Source of the DNA: Taiwanofungus camphoratus
Taxonomy: Eukaryota; Basidiomycota; Agaricomycetes; Polyporales; Taiwanofungaceae
Length of the DNA stretch: 64,000 nucleotides
Direction of reading: 5' to 3'
Assembly (NCBI GenBank): GCA_003999685.1
Contig: CP021220.1
Span: 1-64,000, forward strand
Under the pieces are notes generated by a model that was not told where the DNA came from, did not search any database, and saw only the letters and a list, made by a program, of their open reading frames with translations. Each line of letters begins with the position of its first letter. Position 1 is the stretch's first letter. Both the position numbers and the translations under genes were made by a program. This document shows positions 44,628-57,754 of the stretch, in pieces.

Positions 44628-46036
44628 CTAGCTCCCGTTTTCCCTGGCGAACATGAACCACTGAGGGAAAAGGCTGACGGCATTACCACCGTTGGCTGAA
44701 GCTATGATGGCTACGTCACCAGCGACCCCCGTTATCGTCCAGTCCAACATCCACTTCGCAAAGTCCCTCTGGTATGGTCGAAATATCCAGTGCGAGGTAT
44801 ATCATCCCATCAACTACGAGTGAGGGCCGACTAATCGACCGCTCAATCAATGTTGCAGCTACACTCGACACAGATTAGCAGATGGTCAAGGCAGGTACAA
44901 GAAAAAAATAGAACTGACAAGATGCTTGTGAGTCGCCCTTTTCGGACAGCCCTGTGTTGAGGGAAAAACATCTTCCTTGCCACTTTCCTTCGCTAGATCA
45001 GACGCAAAACGCCGTGATCCATCCGCTAATATCTTCAGGCCCGCATAAAACAGTTGCGCGATGTACAATGTTGTCCCAAAATGCAATGTCGGGCTGTCCA
45101 CCAACGACACTCACGAAACGCCGAAGGACTGGACGCAGCATCGTTGCCCAGGTTCTGGGTTCTTCGCCAAATCCGTCAAGTCTGTCGACACGATCTAGGA
45201 GCTTCTCCCAGTCCTGCTTCTTACCTTCCAAAGTCACCGAAGGTATGCCGCATGTAGAAATGACCTGGAAGTATCTATAACACTCGCGCGTCGACATCGG
45301 GCACGGTTTGTATGGGAAGTCGGAAACAGGCTTGAGCTTTCAGAGTCGACATCAGCATGACAGCAAACAGTGGTATCGACTTTTGTGGTAGTGGCGAAAT
45401 CGGGGAGTATCCAATCCGTCAAAGTCTCATTGACGACCTACCGGTCAAGGACAGTCAGACATATCAAGGGGACCGATGAGATAAAGAAGTTACACTCTTC
45501 TCGATTTCTGCCGTCATTTGACGGGCTATGCTGCCAAAGTCGACACTGTATTGTGTACCTTCCACATGGACCTCTAATTTCTTTTTGCCTTGGTGAGCTA
45601 CAAAATGGTCTCGCAATTCTTCTGCATGAGCATTCATGCTAAGCGATAGTCAGACTACGATTCGTATTTGCATTTACACAAGAACGCACGAACGCACTAA
45701 AAACTGAGCTGACTAAGTATGGCAATCCATACATCGTTAGGCCCAATATGAAACATCAGTTCCTTCATCCTGTGCGGTGCTAAGTACAAGGCTGACCTGA
45801 CCTTCAGATGATGGTGAGTAGCATAAGCCTGCATGACGGTGTGGACGAAGCCATCACTTCGAGGTCAGAGCGAGGGAAGTTCCTTTGTTGAAACAGAACT
45901 CTGGAGCAACTCACGGCATCGCTTGGATTGTTCAGGGCACGCAACCCTGAAAGGTTTCGTGGCTATCGTTGTCGCATCCCGACCCCGATTCAAAAATGGC
46001 TGCCGAAAAACTTGCCACTCTGAAAGTTACTGGCAT
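44628..46036 (-). pseudogene. Decayed DUF4419-domain gene
   Basis: Conserved DUF4419 segments appear in order on the minus strand: MPVTFRVA (46036), SSVSTKELPSL, SDGFVHTVMQAYATHHHL, IGPNDVWIAILSQLSF, MNAHAEELRDHFVAHQGKK, LTDWILPDFATTTKVDTT, CGIPSVTLEGKKQDWEKLL, AFWDNIVHRA, SGWITAFCV, SSEGKWQGRCF, EGLCEVDVGLDDNG and LFPQWFMFAR. They are not in one frame. In-frame TGA codons follow LPSL and FCV (where Trp is usual), and frame changes occur near 45330 and 44755. One real intron probably separates LSQLSF from the next segment. The function of the family is unknown; this copy looks dead. Confidence 0.8.
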
Positions 46037-46559
46037 GGCTCTAGCAGGTAGATTACCCGTAAGGAGAAGCACGTATGCGCAGTCCTTATGTACCAAATCC
46101 GCCTGTACTGCCACACATTCGTTCCATAGCACTCGTGGCTGACTTGATTGGTATTCGGATGTGAGCATTGCCTTAGTGAGGCCTTTCAGATCTGTCAACA
46201 GAGCTTTTCTGTTTGAGTACATTCTCCCGGTGTTAGTAGTACAAATGCCTCAGCCAAAGAGGATTGATCCACTTGTGTTCCGCTAGCATTTGAGAGAATT
46301 CGTGAGCCCGAAGACATCCAACAACAAGGAGATAGAGGAGGCGAATCCTTCAATTTCCTTGTTCACCTCAGTGCTCCAAGCTACTTACGGTTGCAACTTT
46401 AATTGGAACGCGGCAATGTCCGAAAAGGAGCTGGCACGTGCAATCGAACGCGACCAAGGCGAGGCGCGCCACCAGCGCGCACTGGGGGCCGATCTCCGAG
46501 TCGCTTTTTACTTGTATTTTCTCTCTCTGAGACTGTCCCTTACTACCTTACTACTTGTG
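46037..46559. promoter_or_regulatory. Upstream region of CSE1
   Basis: A 520-base region between the DUF4419 relic and CSE1. The CSE1 frame is open upstream of 46560, but the conserved N-terminus starts there. No other gene seen. Confidence 0.45.
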
Positions 46560-49500
46560 ATGGCCGAACTACCCTCTCTTCTCCTTGCATCTCTCAATCC
46601 TGCATTAAGGAAGCAAGCCGAACAGAATATTCAGTCCCTCAGTGTCCAGCCAGGCTTCCTATCCGTGCTTCTTCAGCTCGTTCTCGGGCAATCACAAGAT
46701 CGCGCCGTTCGTCTTGCAGGCAGCATCTACCTCAAAAATGTTATAAAAACAAGATGGGAAGACGTGCGTTGCCCATGATCTATGTGCTCTCGTTTACTTA
46801 GATGTCGATGCATGATGCATTTGTCTTGCGTCTTACAGGACGAACCGCCCATACCAGATGCGGATAGAGTCTCGCTGCGGAACGAAATCATACCAGCCAT
46901 GATCAACCTTTCAAGCGCATCCGACAAGGCAATGCGTGCACAGGTTGCTGAGTCCATTTCACTCATCGCGAGTTGTGACTTTCCCGAACGATGGCCGGAC
47001 CTTGTTGATGTAAGTCTTTCGTCTGCCCATATATATGAATTTCTCGCATTGCGCCAAGTCTGTTCATGAATGTGAAGGCCACACGACGAGTCCTATTGCG
47101 AACTCCGAGGTTCGCCTGGGTTCCGTTAGTACGACACTTGTGTTTTTACTCATATTTACTAATGTACATGTGAGGCGCGACATCGGCTACAGTGTTCTCG
47201 TCATTTGATATCCTACAGATGACTCGGCATTCTAAATCGTTTCTTCTTGCAGAGGCTCGTATATTCACTATCTGAGAACAATTATGACATCAATATCGGT
47301 GTACTTGAGACCGCTCACTCCATCTTCCGACCTTGGCGTGCTGAGGCTCGATCCGACACGCTCTTTACCGTCATCAACTATGTTCTCTCGCGCTTTACCG
47401 GTCCCTTTTTGCATCTTTTTCTTCACTCAACGACTCTCCTCTTTACGAGACCTCCTCCCCCTAACCTTGCTTTGATTGCCCAAGCACAAGTTATTCTCGT
47501 CGACATCTTCTATGACTTGACGTGTCAGGATTTGCCTCCTGATATTGAGGATGCCCATGCACGATTTTTTGGGCCCGATGACGGCTTATTCCTTCAGCTT
47601 TTGACTTGGGATCCACCAGAGCTGCAAGGCGATGTAAGTCTCAGTATTTTACCATCAGTCACAGACTGATCAATCTTTTTTTATCACAGCCAGATGACAC
47701 GGTTCCATCCCTTCCGTCCCAGATCAAGACAGGGATTCTCGAAATTGCCGAGGTAAGTGTTCTTGTCGACGTAAGAAGTCGATATATCTCATGTATAGCC
47801 ATGTCGTAGTTATATGTGAAACTATATCCTGAAACACTTCAAAGTTCAGCTTCTGTAGAAGCATTCGTACGACGCATATGGGAGCTTATCGGTGGTGGAA
47901 AGAGAACGAGTGTTGCTGACGATGGTGTAAGCTGGCATCGTCTGTTTACCTATGGTGTACAAAGTAACACTTTCCCTAGCTGGTCTCACAATCCCTGCGT
48001 TTCATATCTACTGCCATCCGTACGGGCCATTACAAGCAACTTTTCGGGTCTAGAGAGACGATCTCAGGTCTGGTGCAAGGCATCGTAGTGCCCAATGTCA
48101 GACTCAGAGGTATGAGCAACATCACCTCCCTAACCTTTTTTTGTATACTCATCATTGTTGGTCCGAGTCGCCAGAGCACGAGCTCGAACAATTCGAAGAC
48201 GACCCACTAGAGTATATTAGGCTCGACCTTGCGCTGCCTTCCCTCGGTGGGATCGGTCTTGGAGACGCCATCACACGGCGGCAATCTGCAGCAGAGGTAC
48301 TACGCGCTTTGGTCTCGTCCGGGTTCGAGAGCGAGACGACGGAAGTGGCAGGAGCGTGGATTGGGGAGGGCTTGCGAGAGTACAATGCAAACAAGGCAGA
48401 GAACTGGCGGGCAAAGGATACTGCAATTTACTTGATGACAGCAGTTGCCACGCGTGGAAGCACGACGCAGGTAAGCAAGTTCTGAGAATTAGCCACAGTG
48501 ATACCATCTTTTGACCAACATTTGGTCTGTACTGTTTGCAGCATGGGGTAACCTCGACAAATACGCTTGTAGATGTGGTTCAGTTCTTCTCGGACCATGT
48601 CTTCCAGGACCTCCAAGCCGACACAGGTAGCGTCCATCCCATCCTCCAAGTGGATGCCATTCGCTTCCTGTACACGTTCAGAAATCAGGTAATGTAGCAT
48701 TTCTGCATCTTACATATAACTTTTAATACTCATGAACGCAAACTAGCTCGTTAAACCGCAACTACTTTCTGTGTTTCCGCTTCTCGTGCGTTATCTTGAC
48801 TCGGAGAACTATGTTTGCTATACGTATGCTGCCATTAGCATCGAGCGCATCCTGTTCATTAGGCAGGGTACAAAATTACTGTACGTGATGCGTCAAGCTA
48901 ATACTCTCATGGTTATTCACGATGATGTTCAGATTCAACCAAGGAGACATCCATGAGATCGCGCCTTCACTTTTGGATGCCCTCTTGAACAAGATCGAGA
49001 AAGCAGGCACGCCGGAGAAGGTCGCCGAGAATGACTACCTGATGAAATGTAGGTGATTTTGCAACTCAAGATGGCTATACTCACTCTGGAGAATGTGAAT
49101 AGGTGCCATGCGCGTGATCATTACTGCCCGATCAGCTCTCGCGACTGGTTATGAAAGAACATTGCAGCGACTAGTGGGCATACTGGGTGTAATCTCGAAA
49201 AATCCCAGCAACCCCAATTTCGATCAGTACATCTTCGAGAGTATCTCTGCGCTCATGAGGTACTGGGTTCCGCATGTCATGCTATGACCGACCAAATTGA
49301 TGACAGTTTAATTCTATAGGTTTATAGTCGCTGCGAATCCGAGTTCATTGGCTGTTTTCGAACAGGCGCTATTCGGTCCATTCACTATTATTCTACAGCA
49401 GGACATTGACCGTGGGTCACTTTTGCCTTCTTCGTTATACTCGCTTTTTGAATGCGTGACATCAGAATATATTCCTTACGTGTTCCAGCTTCTGGCTCAG

Positions 49501-50594
49501 ATGCTTGAGTTACACACAACTGATGTTCCTGCGGAGTACCGCAGCCTCCTCCCCTTCCTGCTGACACCCGCCAGCTGGCAACAGAAAGGTAGCATTCCGG
49601 GTCTAGTTAAGTTGCTAAAGGCTTTCCTTGCACGCGATGCAAAACAAATGGTCGCAACTGGCCAGTACACTGCTGTGTTAGCAGTCGTGCAGCAGCGACT
49701 TATCCCATCAAAATTGAATGATGCTTGGGGCTTCGAACTTTTGCAGTCGGCCGTACAGAACATTCCCCCGTACGTACTCGCTCAATGAATCTATGCAGCC
49801 ATTCAATTGATAGCTGTAAAGATCTGATCTTAGACAGTATATTCGCGCAATTATCGTGACCCTCCTCACTCGGATGCAAACGAGCAAGACCGACAAATAT
49901 GTGTATCATTTCGTCCATTTTCTCGCGTTTACCATGGCCATCAACGTTGAGGGTCTCGATCCTGATTACATTGTTAGTACAGTGGAGGGAATCCAGCCAC
50001 AGTAGGTCGCATTGCATTCTGCTCTTCTGTTCATGATGAGAGCATGCCTCATGTTTTCATAGACTATGGTCGCAGATCCTCGCGAACTTTGTCATACCCC
50101 AGACCCCTAAAATGGCCCCGAAGGATCGCAAAGTAGTTGTTGTCGGCCTCACACGACTGCTAACGCAAAGTACACTCATGATACAGGAGCCCTCGATACA
50201 AGCATGGCATGTAATCTTCCTGCTCTTATCTTCGTCCTAGTATTCACCTTATCTTGCCAGGCCCAACACTTTCACGGCACTGGTAAAGCTCTTCCAGGAG
50301 CCGCAATATCTCACAAAAAAGGACGGTGAAGAAGATCCTGATGCAGGACTCACGGTGATTGACTATGAGGAGCAGACAGCTGGATATCAGGTAGCGTATT
50401 CGCGGCTCGCTGCATCGGAGACTACGAATGTGGATCCAGTTGCATATGTACGTGATCCTCGAGAGTTCCTTGGGCAAGAGCTGGCGAAGCTCTCTCAAAG
50501 AGATTCACGAGTTAAGACGTTGGTATCTGCCGCTGACGCTATGGTTGTTCCACCATTCTTGCAATCGTTGGCAGCTGCCGGATACGCTATCTAA
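46560..50594 (+). CDS. CSE1: Exportin CSE1/CAS, importin-alpha re-exporter
   Basis: Karyopherin-beta that returns importin-alpha to the cytoplasm with Ran-GTP. The ATG at 46560 gives MAELPSLLLASLNPALRKQAEQ, followed by the importin-beta N-terminal domain (VRLAGSIYLKNVIKTRW). HEAT-repeat exons follow, with SCDFPERWPDLVD, then VLEQFEDDP-type ELEQFEDDPLEYIRLDL, the CSE1 central signature. C-terminal parts include LLTRMQTSKTDKYVYHF and VPQTPKMAPKDRKVVVVGL. It ends FLQSLAAAGYAI at 50594. Roughly a dozen short introns. It converges on the nitrate reductase gene with ~217 bases between stops. Confidence 0.92.
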
Positions 50595-50811
50595 TTCGGA
50601 TGCTCAAGAGAAAAATATGTGGACATACCTTGAATAGGTGTTGTTAATTCGCGATACTCATTTCCCACCAAACAGCTGCAATGTAAACCTACGTTCATTA
50701 TGGATTCTCGCACAATACACCCAATGTATGGCTATAGCGTATATACAAATCCACAAGCCGTTGCCGTCAGGTTTGATATCAAGCGAGCAATCCCCTTGTA
50801 ATGCATGAAGA

Positions 50812-53800
50812 TTAAAATATCACTAATGACTTTTCCGTGTCCCAACCGTGTTTTTGTAGACCAGGCCTGAGCGCTTCTGTGATCATGCCAGCGGGACCGC
50901 ACGCCAAGATGAGAGCGTCCGGTGAAGGGCGAGGAAGGTGGGAGGCAATCATGCCGTCCGTGATCCGACCTGAGCTGTAAACCCACTGTTGGGGGACTGT
51001 GCTGAGTGTGTGGTGTAGATGGAAACGATGGCTATTGAGTTCGTAAAACTTGTGGAGCTCTTCTCGGCAGAGAATGTCAGCTTCTGTCTTGTTCGCATAA
51101 AGCAGCCATATCGAGATATCGCTATCGTGAGGATTCTCTACAATGCTCCGAAGGACCTGGAGAATTGGAGTGATTCCTGGCAAATAGGCTCAGCGTGTAA
51201 GAACGCCCAAAGTGAGTCAAGACTGACCACTTCCGCCACATACCAATCCGACTTCTTTCACTCTCCTTGGAACTCCCTTCCATGTAGCAGAACCACGACC
51301 TTGCCAGACAAAGGAGCCGAGGGGACCTTTGAGCTCAATCGTATCGCCAACCTGAAGCTGATTGAAACCCATAGTCATCTTTCCTCCAGCTGGGAACTTC
51401 TTACACGGAAGATATAACCTAGACACTGTCAGTTCCTCATGTTGTCAAGCGAGACAAAGTGCACGAACTTGATCAAGAAGTCAATGAAGCCCACGGCATC
51501 CTGCTTGGAAACTGGGGTATATGCCCGTTGCACCATTTCCCCGGTGTCCTTGCGTTTCAAGCGAACAAAGACATGCTGGCCTACGGGCAAACCAAGAGGC
51601 TGCTGAGGATTGGATAGAACGAAGCGGTAGAAGCAAGTGTCGTGGTTGACTGTCTGTATCTCTGTTAGTTTGACTGACTTCCACACTTTAGGGTTTAGGA
51701 AGGACATTGTCTGGGCAGTATTCTCTTCAGCTCTCGTAGGCTCGTCAAGAGCATCGATGAGGGTGCCAATATGGTACTAAAAGTTTATCAGAGCTCAAAC
51801 GCAGTCGATATTTTTCAGAACAATACCTTCTGTAATTTACTCTTTGCATCGGCAGAATGTATCGCCATGAAATCGTCGGTAGCATCGCCCCCTGCGACGA
51901 GGAAAATAGAATCGGCGCCACCTGGATGTTCATCAAGGTACCCTGTCCCATCATATACCTCACCCTTGACCACGAACTAAGATCGATTGAGAGAATCAGT
52001 ACGAGCTGCAGAGTGAAAAACGAGGCATTACCCAAGGTCTCTTGTGATCCTGAGCCTTCAATTCCGACATCGTGATACGTCTGGCGATTGCAGGGTTTGT
52101 CATCGATACTTCCACAGCCGACTCCACCTTCTGAGTTGGTCCAGCAGTTGACTGGAGAGATGTGAGCTCTGGCTTCAGGATATCTTGACCAGACTCTTTC
52201 AAACGCTGGCGATACGTAAGGAAAGGTGAAATACCTCCGAGTTGAGGTACACACCTCCATCCATCCCAGGGAGTCTCTTCCAACAGGAGCTGGATGTTCG
52301 AAACGAACTCCGGATGTGGTCTTTACAATCGCGACACGGAACCACCTGTTTTACGTTGAAGTGGCTCGTGCTAATAGTAGCTTGGGGCCAACTGGGCTTA
52401 CCAATTATTCATCATGGAAGTCGGATTTGGGTACCTTGATAAGGTTGGTCAGTGGTTTGTCAAATTGAAACGCAGAATGACTAGCACCCACATATCACGC
52501 GGTTGAGTGCTCATGCCTTCGTCCATTGCGCGGACTGCAACGAAACTCGCATCTGCAAGTTCCCGTACGGGCACCCTGAACGACCAGAAGCACCAACAGC
52601 TAGCGAGAGACGTTCCACGTCACATGGTAGCCCAAAAGTTGCAGGAGCAGCATACTCACAAACATGTATCTCTATCCGTCAGATCGAGTCTCCCATACAC
52701 GTCGTCAGAATAGATTCTAGAGCGGTAAAGATCTTCGGGATATTCACTAGACAGTCATCAGCGATCTCCCTCACGTTAAGCAACATGCCACCCACACATC
52801 AGCAATACTCCAGGAAGTTCCGCCGTCGATAGATACCTCGATGCGATTTATACGCCTACCACCGCCTGCGTACGCATAACCCTGCAACATGTATGCAGTG
52901 TTTGAATCCGTTGCATCGAAGTCGAGTACTTCGTCATGATCTGGCCTCGTGATTGTACTGAAGACCACTAAGATCAACACAAGTAACTCACGTTAGAAGT
53001 AGCTCGTACCTATTGACATTGAGTTCTCTGGGAGCCGTTTTGAGTGAGAACTCCATTGCGACGACTTGTATGACTTACGTTATGATGTACCTGCGGAAGG
53101 CGTTGCTGATCATTGAGTGCTGCGATCACAACTTAGATGGACTAACTGACTTTGGGTCATACCACCAATGTTTCTCTGAACGTGCTTGCTCGGGCGAGAG
53201 TTGCATAGGAAGAACCTTGTTGTCTGCACGGTCAAGTTGTCGAGTTGTATGTGCAATAGTGCAAACTCGAGAATAAACCCACCGAAAAAATGTAACTGGA
53301 CAAAGATAAGTATAGAATGACATATAAAGACTCAACCACTTACATGATGCTGGGACTCTCGTGCTGACACCTCTATCCTGGTGAGCCACTGGGAAACGGC
53401 TCAGTACAAGCTACGCTAGACCTTCTGGAAGCGCACCTTGACGGAACGACCGCCGATTTGACCAGGAACTATCAACCGTACAGGAAAACCGTGGTCAGGA
53501 TCCAACGGTAGGCCATTCATAGCCCATGCTAGATCGGTGGAATCAACAGTCGTGCTTACGAACGATGCACAGAAAGCGTACCGATAAGCATTCCTTTTTC
53601 TCTGCTCGCAGCCCAGCTAAGGCGCTGTGATGTGCCGTATGGGCCGTTAGGGAGATTCGTATCTCCCCCCTCAAAGATAACATGTTTCGCACGACCTCGA
53701 ATTGGCTTCACAAAATTCAAGATGTCCGAAAGATACACGCCAGTCCATAATGCAGTCGATACTGTAACAACATTGCCTAAGCTTAACAAATTGTCCTTTG

Positions 53801-54504
53801 ACAAAAAAAGACGAAACTGACCTCCGCCAGATCCCCAGCTGAATCCGAGACTCTTTCGGAGAATATTCTGTTCCTTACGCCTGTTGCCTGCACACACTAG
53901 AGTAACTGGTAGCGTGACGACTTCGAAACCTCGCTTCAACTCCTGCAGAGTGAAACTGCACTCATGCTCCACAAGACCATGTATCCGAATTTTCCAGTCC
54001 CGCAGTTTCTCCTCGTCAATGGTAGGAACGGCACCATGATTGCGGACGAAGTGAAGGTGCGAGGGAGTTATAAATCCCTGGATTACATTGCAGTCAGCAC
54101 CCATGCAACCGCCCTCGCATTTGATCGTTGTACGTACAGCGCTGAAAAGTGAGGGAATAGGTGCCTCCGCATTGAAGGGATGTTTACCAGTGAGTCGTAC
54201 TAGTTCAGGGTTGCGTTTAACCCAACGATCTGGGGTTTGCAAATCCTGGTGGCGAATGTAAGTGATGCTTTATGTCCTCAAATTCGAGACTCACCGCATA
54301 AGCAGGCTCCTCGGGTGTTTTGTTAAGAGGCAATGGCGGGAAATCTTTGGGAAGGGGTGGATACTGTAATTTTGGGTTTTCGAACGAGGGTGGCAACGGA
54401 TGTGATTCTAATGAGGCTACAGAGGAAGCAGCAGTCGAGGAGGAGGATACGTCTTCCTCGCTGCTATCTTCCGGTGCATACACTACGGCTGAATTGCATG
54501 ACAT
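50812..54504 (-). CDS. Assimilatory nitrate reductase [NAD(P)H]
   Basis: Reduces nitrate to nitrite in the cytosol, passing electrons from NAD(P)H through FAD and heme to molybdenum. The ATG at 54504 ([18 protein letters not shown]) opens an acidic N-terminus. The Moco domain has [25 protein letters not shown] (Mo-ligand Cys) and [14 protein letters not shown]. The dimer domain has [11 protein letters not shown]. The cytochrome b5 domain has YLDEHPGG and MAIHSADAK (heme His pair). The reductase part has [33 protein letters not shown] and ACGPAGM, ending KSLVIF. About ten or more short introns. First gene of the nitrate cluster. Confidence 0.95.
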
Positions 54505-54921
54505 GTTGGCCTAACACGAAGTTGAGTGTGGGCACGCAGACCGACTAGACGTATTAGCCTGAGACTCCAACGGCGTCTGCGCATTTTGAACTGTAAGCGG
54601 TAGAACGAATAGTAGTGAGCTCTGATCTGATTGGAACGATAACAGTTCTTTGTATTGACAATTATATAAGTCACTTATCTTCGACGCTCAACGAACAGAC
54701 GAAGGCTGAAGGAGATTCCGATCGACTTATGATCCCCTTGCACGTGGACACCAGCGGAAGTTGAAGTCGATCACTCAATGCCATGTATCCCGAGCGATTG
54801 CGGGAAAATATATATTGCTCGATGACTCTACGTATATTTTAAAATTTTGTTGTTGGGTAGTTCTCCTGTCTAAGCTAATGCTACGCTTCTGATTATTACC
54901 GTCGAGGTACACGGATCGGGA
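54505..54921 (-). promoter_or_regulatory. Nitrate reductase promoter with GATA site and TATA
   Basis: CTTATC at 54674-54679 is a GATAAG site on the gene's strand, and ATTATATAAG near 54660 is a TATA-like element about 155 bases before the ATG. GATA sites are how fungal nitrate genes are opened to nitrogen derepression. The region also holds the 3' flank of the transporter and an AT-rich patch at 54800-54850. Confidence 0.5.
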
Positions 54922-57292
54922 TTAGCAGTAAGTTGACGCCCTTATGTTGAACTCGTTCAGTGGCAGCACGAGAAGAGCAAAAAATGAAAAAAAGGAACGC
55001 ACGATGGCAAGAATGCCTGAAATCCAAAACGTCTTTCCGTACGGGGTCGGCTGGAACCGGAAGATGAGAGCGAAGATAACTCCACCAAGATTGCCCAAGG
55101 CACCGACAATACCGGTCTACACGGTGATAGCCGTTCACATGCACGCGCCCGATGAATAGGGTCGATAACTTACCATGAAGCCGTTGGAATCTGAGACGCA
55201 TTCAATCGCAATTCAGTTATAAGAAATTATGAAAGTGGACAGTCATACTTGGATTACAGTGTGGAACGAGGGAAAAGTTGGCTCCGTTGCCCGCTTGATT
55301 GACGATGGCGAGAATTACGAAGACTACAATGACAACTGCGACTGTGCGAACATCGTGAGCAATCCGGGCCAAAAATTCAACAGAGATCAAAAACTTACGC
55401 GACGGACGATCCCGGCTGTCAATATACAGACCCAGGGCGAGCGACATGAATCCTTGCAGAGTGCCCAATACGAGTGTAAGGTACTTCTTTCCGGGGACTC
55501 CAAATCGCGTATAGATCACATCACCCATGTAACCGCCTACATTTTGGCGTGTTGTCAGATGTATGAATGACTGAGTGGACTGGGCGCGAGAAGTCTCACC
55601 GCACGCGCGCGAGTATACATTCATCAGTCCATAAATACTGGCGACCTGAGCGCAAAAGCATGGTATCAATGTGAAGAACCAACTTTTTGAAGCTCCACTG
55701 CAAAGACGTACGTAACCGGCTTTTGTCTGTCCAAAACTCGGAGAGCGGTAAAGGTTGTACAGGACATTAGATAGGTTCGCATCCATGGCCAACTCGTATC
55801 CAAATGTCGCTGTTCCCAACTCACAGTCAACTTCTGGTCCACAAAAATTCGACAAAGCGAGAGACTCACTCAAGTACGCAATGGACGGAAGCCAAGTCAG
55901 GGGAGATGCCAAGACCTGACGAGCCATGTCTAGTGTCAACGACTGGTTGACCGCTGTGTCTACAGTTGACGTTATGCCTGGAGCTAGTTGATTATCGTTA
56001 ACTTTCACCACTGGCCCAATCTGGTGAAAGAAGCTCTACCTGGCTCGGTCACCGCGGCAACTTCCACATCAATTGACGAGTCAGTAATTCTGTCTCCTTT
56101 CTTACCGGCTCCAGCTTCTATATCGCCGTGAGACTTCTGTTCGGTCTCGTGTTCGGCCAAGAATTTCTCGGCATGCTCGATTCTCTCGCGCTCGCCTTCC
56201 ACAGCGCTTGAGTTGCCAGGTTCTGTTGGCGCATGCATGTGGGCAGCGGGTATGCCGTGTCTGTCCTTCCAATGCCCGTTAGGGTGGTCCGTACCGAAGA
56301 CCATGATTGCAATGGCTACCACCAATAGTATGGGGACCGGGACAATTGCGAACGCAGCTGTTTGCCAGTATTAGTGAGTTAATACATTTTGGCTAGAGGC
56401 ATCAAGTACCTCTCCATGCTGCATGCTTTGACATGTGGTCTGCAATGAGTCGGTCGTAGAGGGCGACCATGATGATGAAGGTGAATCCTCCCCCTGAGTT
56501 ACCCCACCCGCCTGCAAGCGCGTTCGCGCGTCCCACGATGCGCTTGTCGAAGAACGTCGTAGTCCATGCTTGGCACGGTACGAACGTACCACCGAGAATG
56601 CCTGGCCAAGATTACGTTTACGACGATTGAGATTTGTGGAGCTACTGGACGTACCTATGAAAAACCGAACCACATAGAGTCCTTGTGCACTGCTGATTGT
56701 ACCCGCAAGACCTGATGGGATGGCACCGATGACAAGCAAGGCTGCCATTACCTTGCGGGGACCATACCCTACGTTTCGAAGGCATCATGAAAAAGCAGAA
56801 TAGTCGATGGGTGAAACCTACTGTCAACTAGAGGTCCTACGATGATGCGCACTATAAGGGTCGAAGATAACGACACTATGTTCGAATTTCCTGAATACTG
56901 ATGGTGAGTACCCGAGAGCAAGCAAAGTTTGAACTGAATTCGAACCTATCTGTGCGTTGGTCAACTTGAGATCCGATTTAATGGCTTCCGGTGTTAGCGG
57001 CGAAAACGCAAACCACGACAAGCTATCATGTAGCTATAAGTTGAATATTTGGAAGGCTTGATACCGAAATACCTACAAAGCGACCCAGAATCCAAGCCAT
57101 GACCTGCCAAGCTCGTTTATACCTCCTGGTCGGCACGGCGGAGATTAACTGATTCACTCACAGATGGAAGCTACGCGAGTACTGGTTCCCCAGGGAAAGG
57201 ATGGGGAGTGTAGTACACTTGCCGTTGAGAGGGTTGACTCGGACTTCAGTCAGCTCCTCCCACAAGGTCGGGTCTGTTTTCGTAGAGGCCAT
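54922..57292 (-). CDS. High-affinity nitrate/nitrite transporter, NRT2/NrtA (MFS, NNP family)
   Basis: Plasma-membrane symporter that brings nitrate in with protons. The ATG at 57292 gives [17 protein letters not shown] and [15 protein letters not shown], typical of fungal NrtA. Transmembrane exons include [13 protein letters not shown] and the NNP signature [13 protein letters not shown], followed by VALYDRL. A ~90-residue charged cytoplasmic loop ([10 protein letters not shown] to [11 protein letters not shown]) separates the two halves, as in fungal NRT2. The C-terminal half has [17 protein letters not shown], the second signature [13 protein letters not shown], and ends [11 protein letters not shown] with the stop at 54922-54924. 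Around ten introns. Confidence 0.93.
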
Positions 57293-57754
57293 GGATGTAA
57301 CAGGGGTCCAAAAAACGGACAGACTGCGACCTACCTTGAGCACCCTTTGACCGAGCGCCAGACAGGAACGTAAGGTATCACAGCGTTGATAGAATCCAAT
57401 AGGCTCGAAGTTCTCCATATCAAATTTCGCCGGCGGGGGCTGTTCTGTCTGGGGCTTATCGCCCCTGCTGTCACCAAGGTGTGCACTAGGGTGAGCGCCG
57501 CTGTAGACTGTTGAGATCTTTTGCTATCTCTGGTGTTCGTTCTCCGCCCTATCAGCAGTCTCGAAAAACAAATCAACAATTGTTTGTCCGCCGGCGTCAT
57601 GGCCAGATTCATCTCCCCGTAAGCTGCCGCCGGGGACACGAACATATACTGTATCTTCCATGGAATATACCTGGCTCGTATATGTAGCCGTAGTGGCAGA
57701 CCTACGAGTCAGTAATTTTACGTCCCCTTGTTCTCCGGCTAGGAATCTAGCACA
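57293..57754. promoter_or_regulatory. Divergent promoter shared by nitrate transporter and nitrite reductase
   Basis: A 462-base region between two oppositely transcribed cluster genes. CTTATC at 57455-57460, inside the palindromic context GGGGCTTATCGCCCC, is a GATA-factor site usable from either side. TATA-like ATATA motifs lie at about 57665 and 57681. I did not find an exact NirA-type CTCCGHGG site by eye. Confidence 0.5.

Noticed and set aside
46290-46559. N-terminal extension of CSE1 upstream of 46560
   Set aside because: The frame is open, but conserved CSE1 homology starts at MAELPSLLLASL; the upstream residues look like untranslated leader or promoter.
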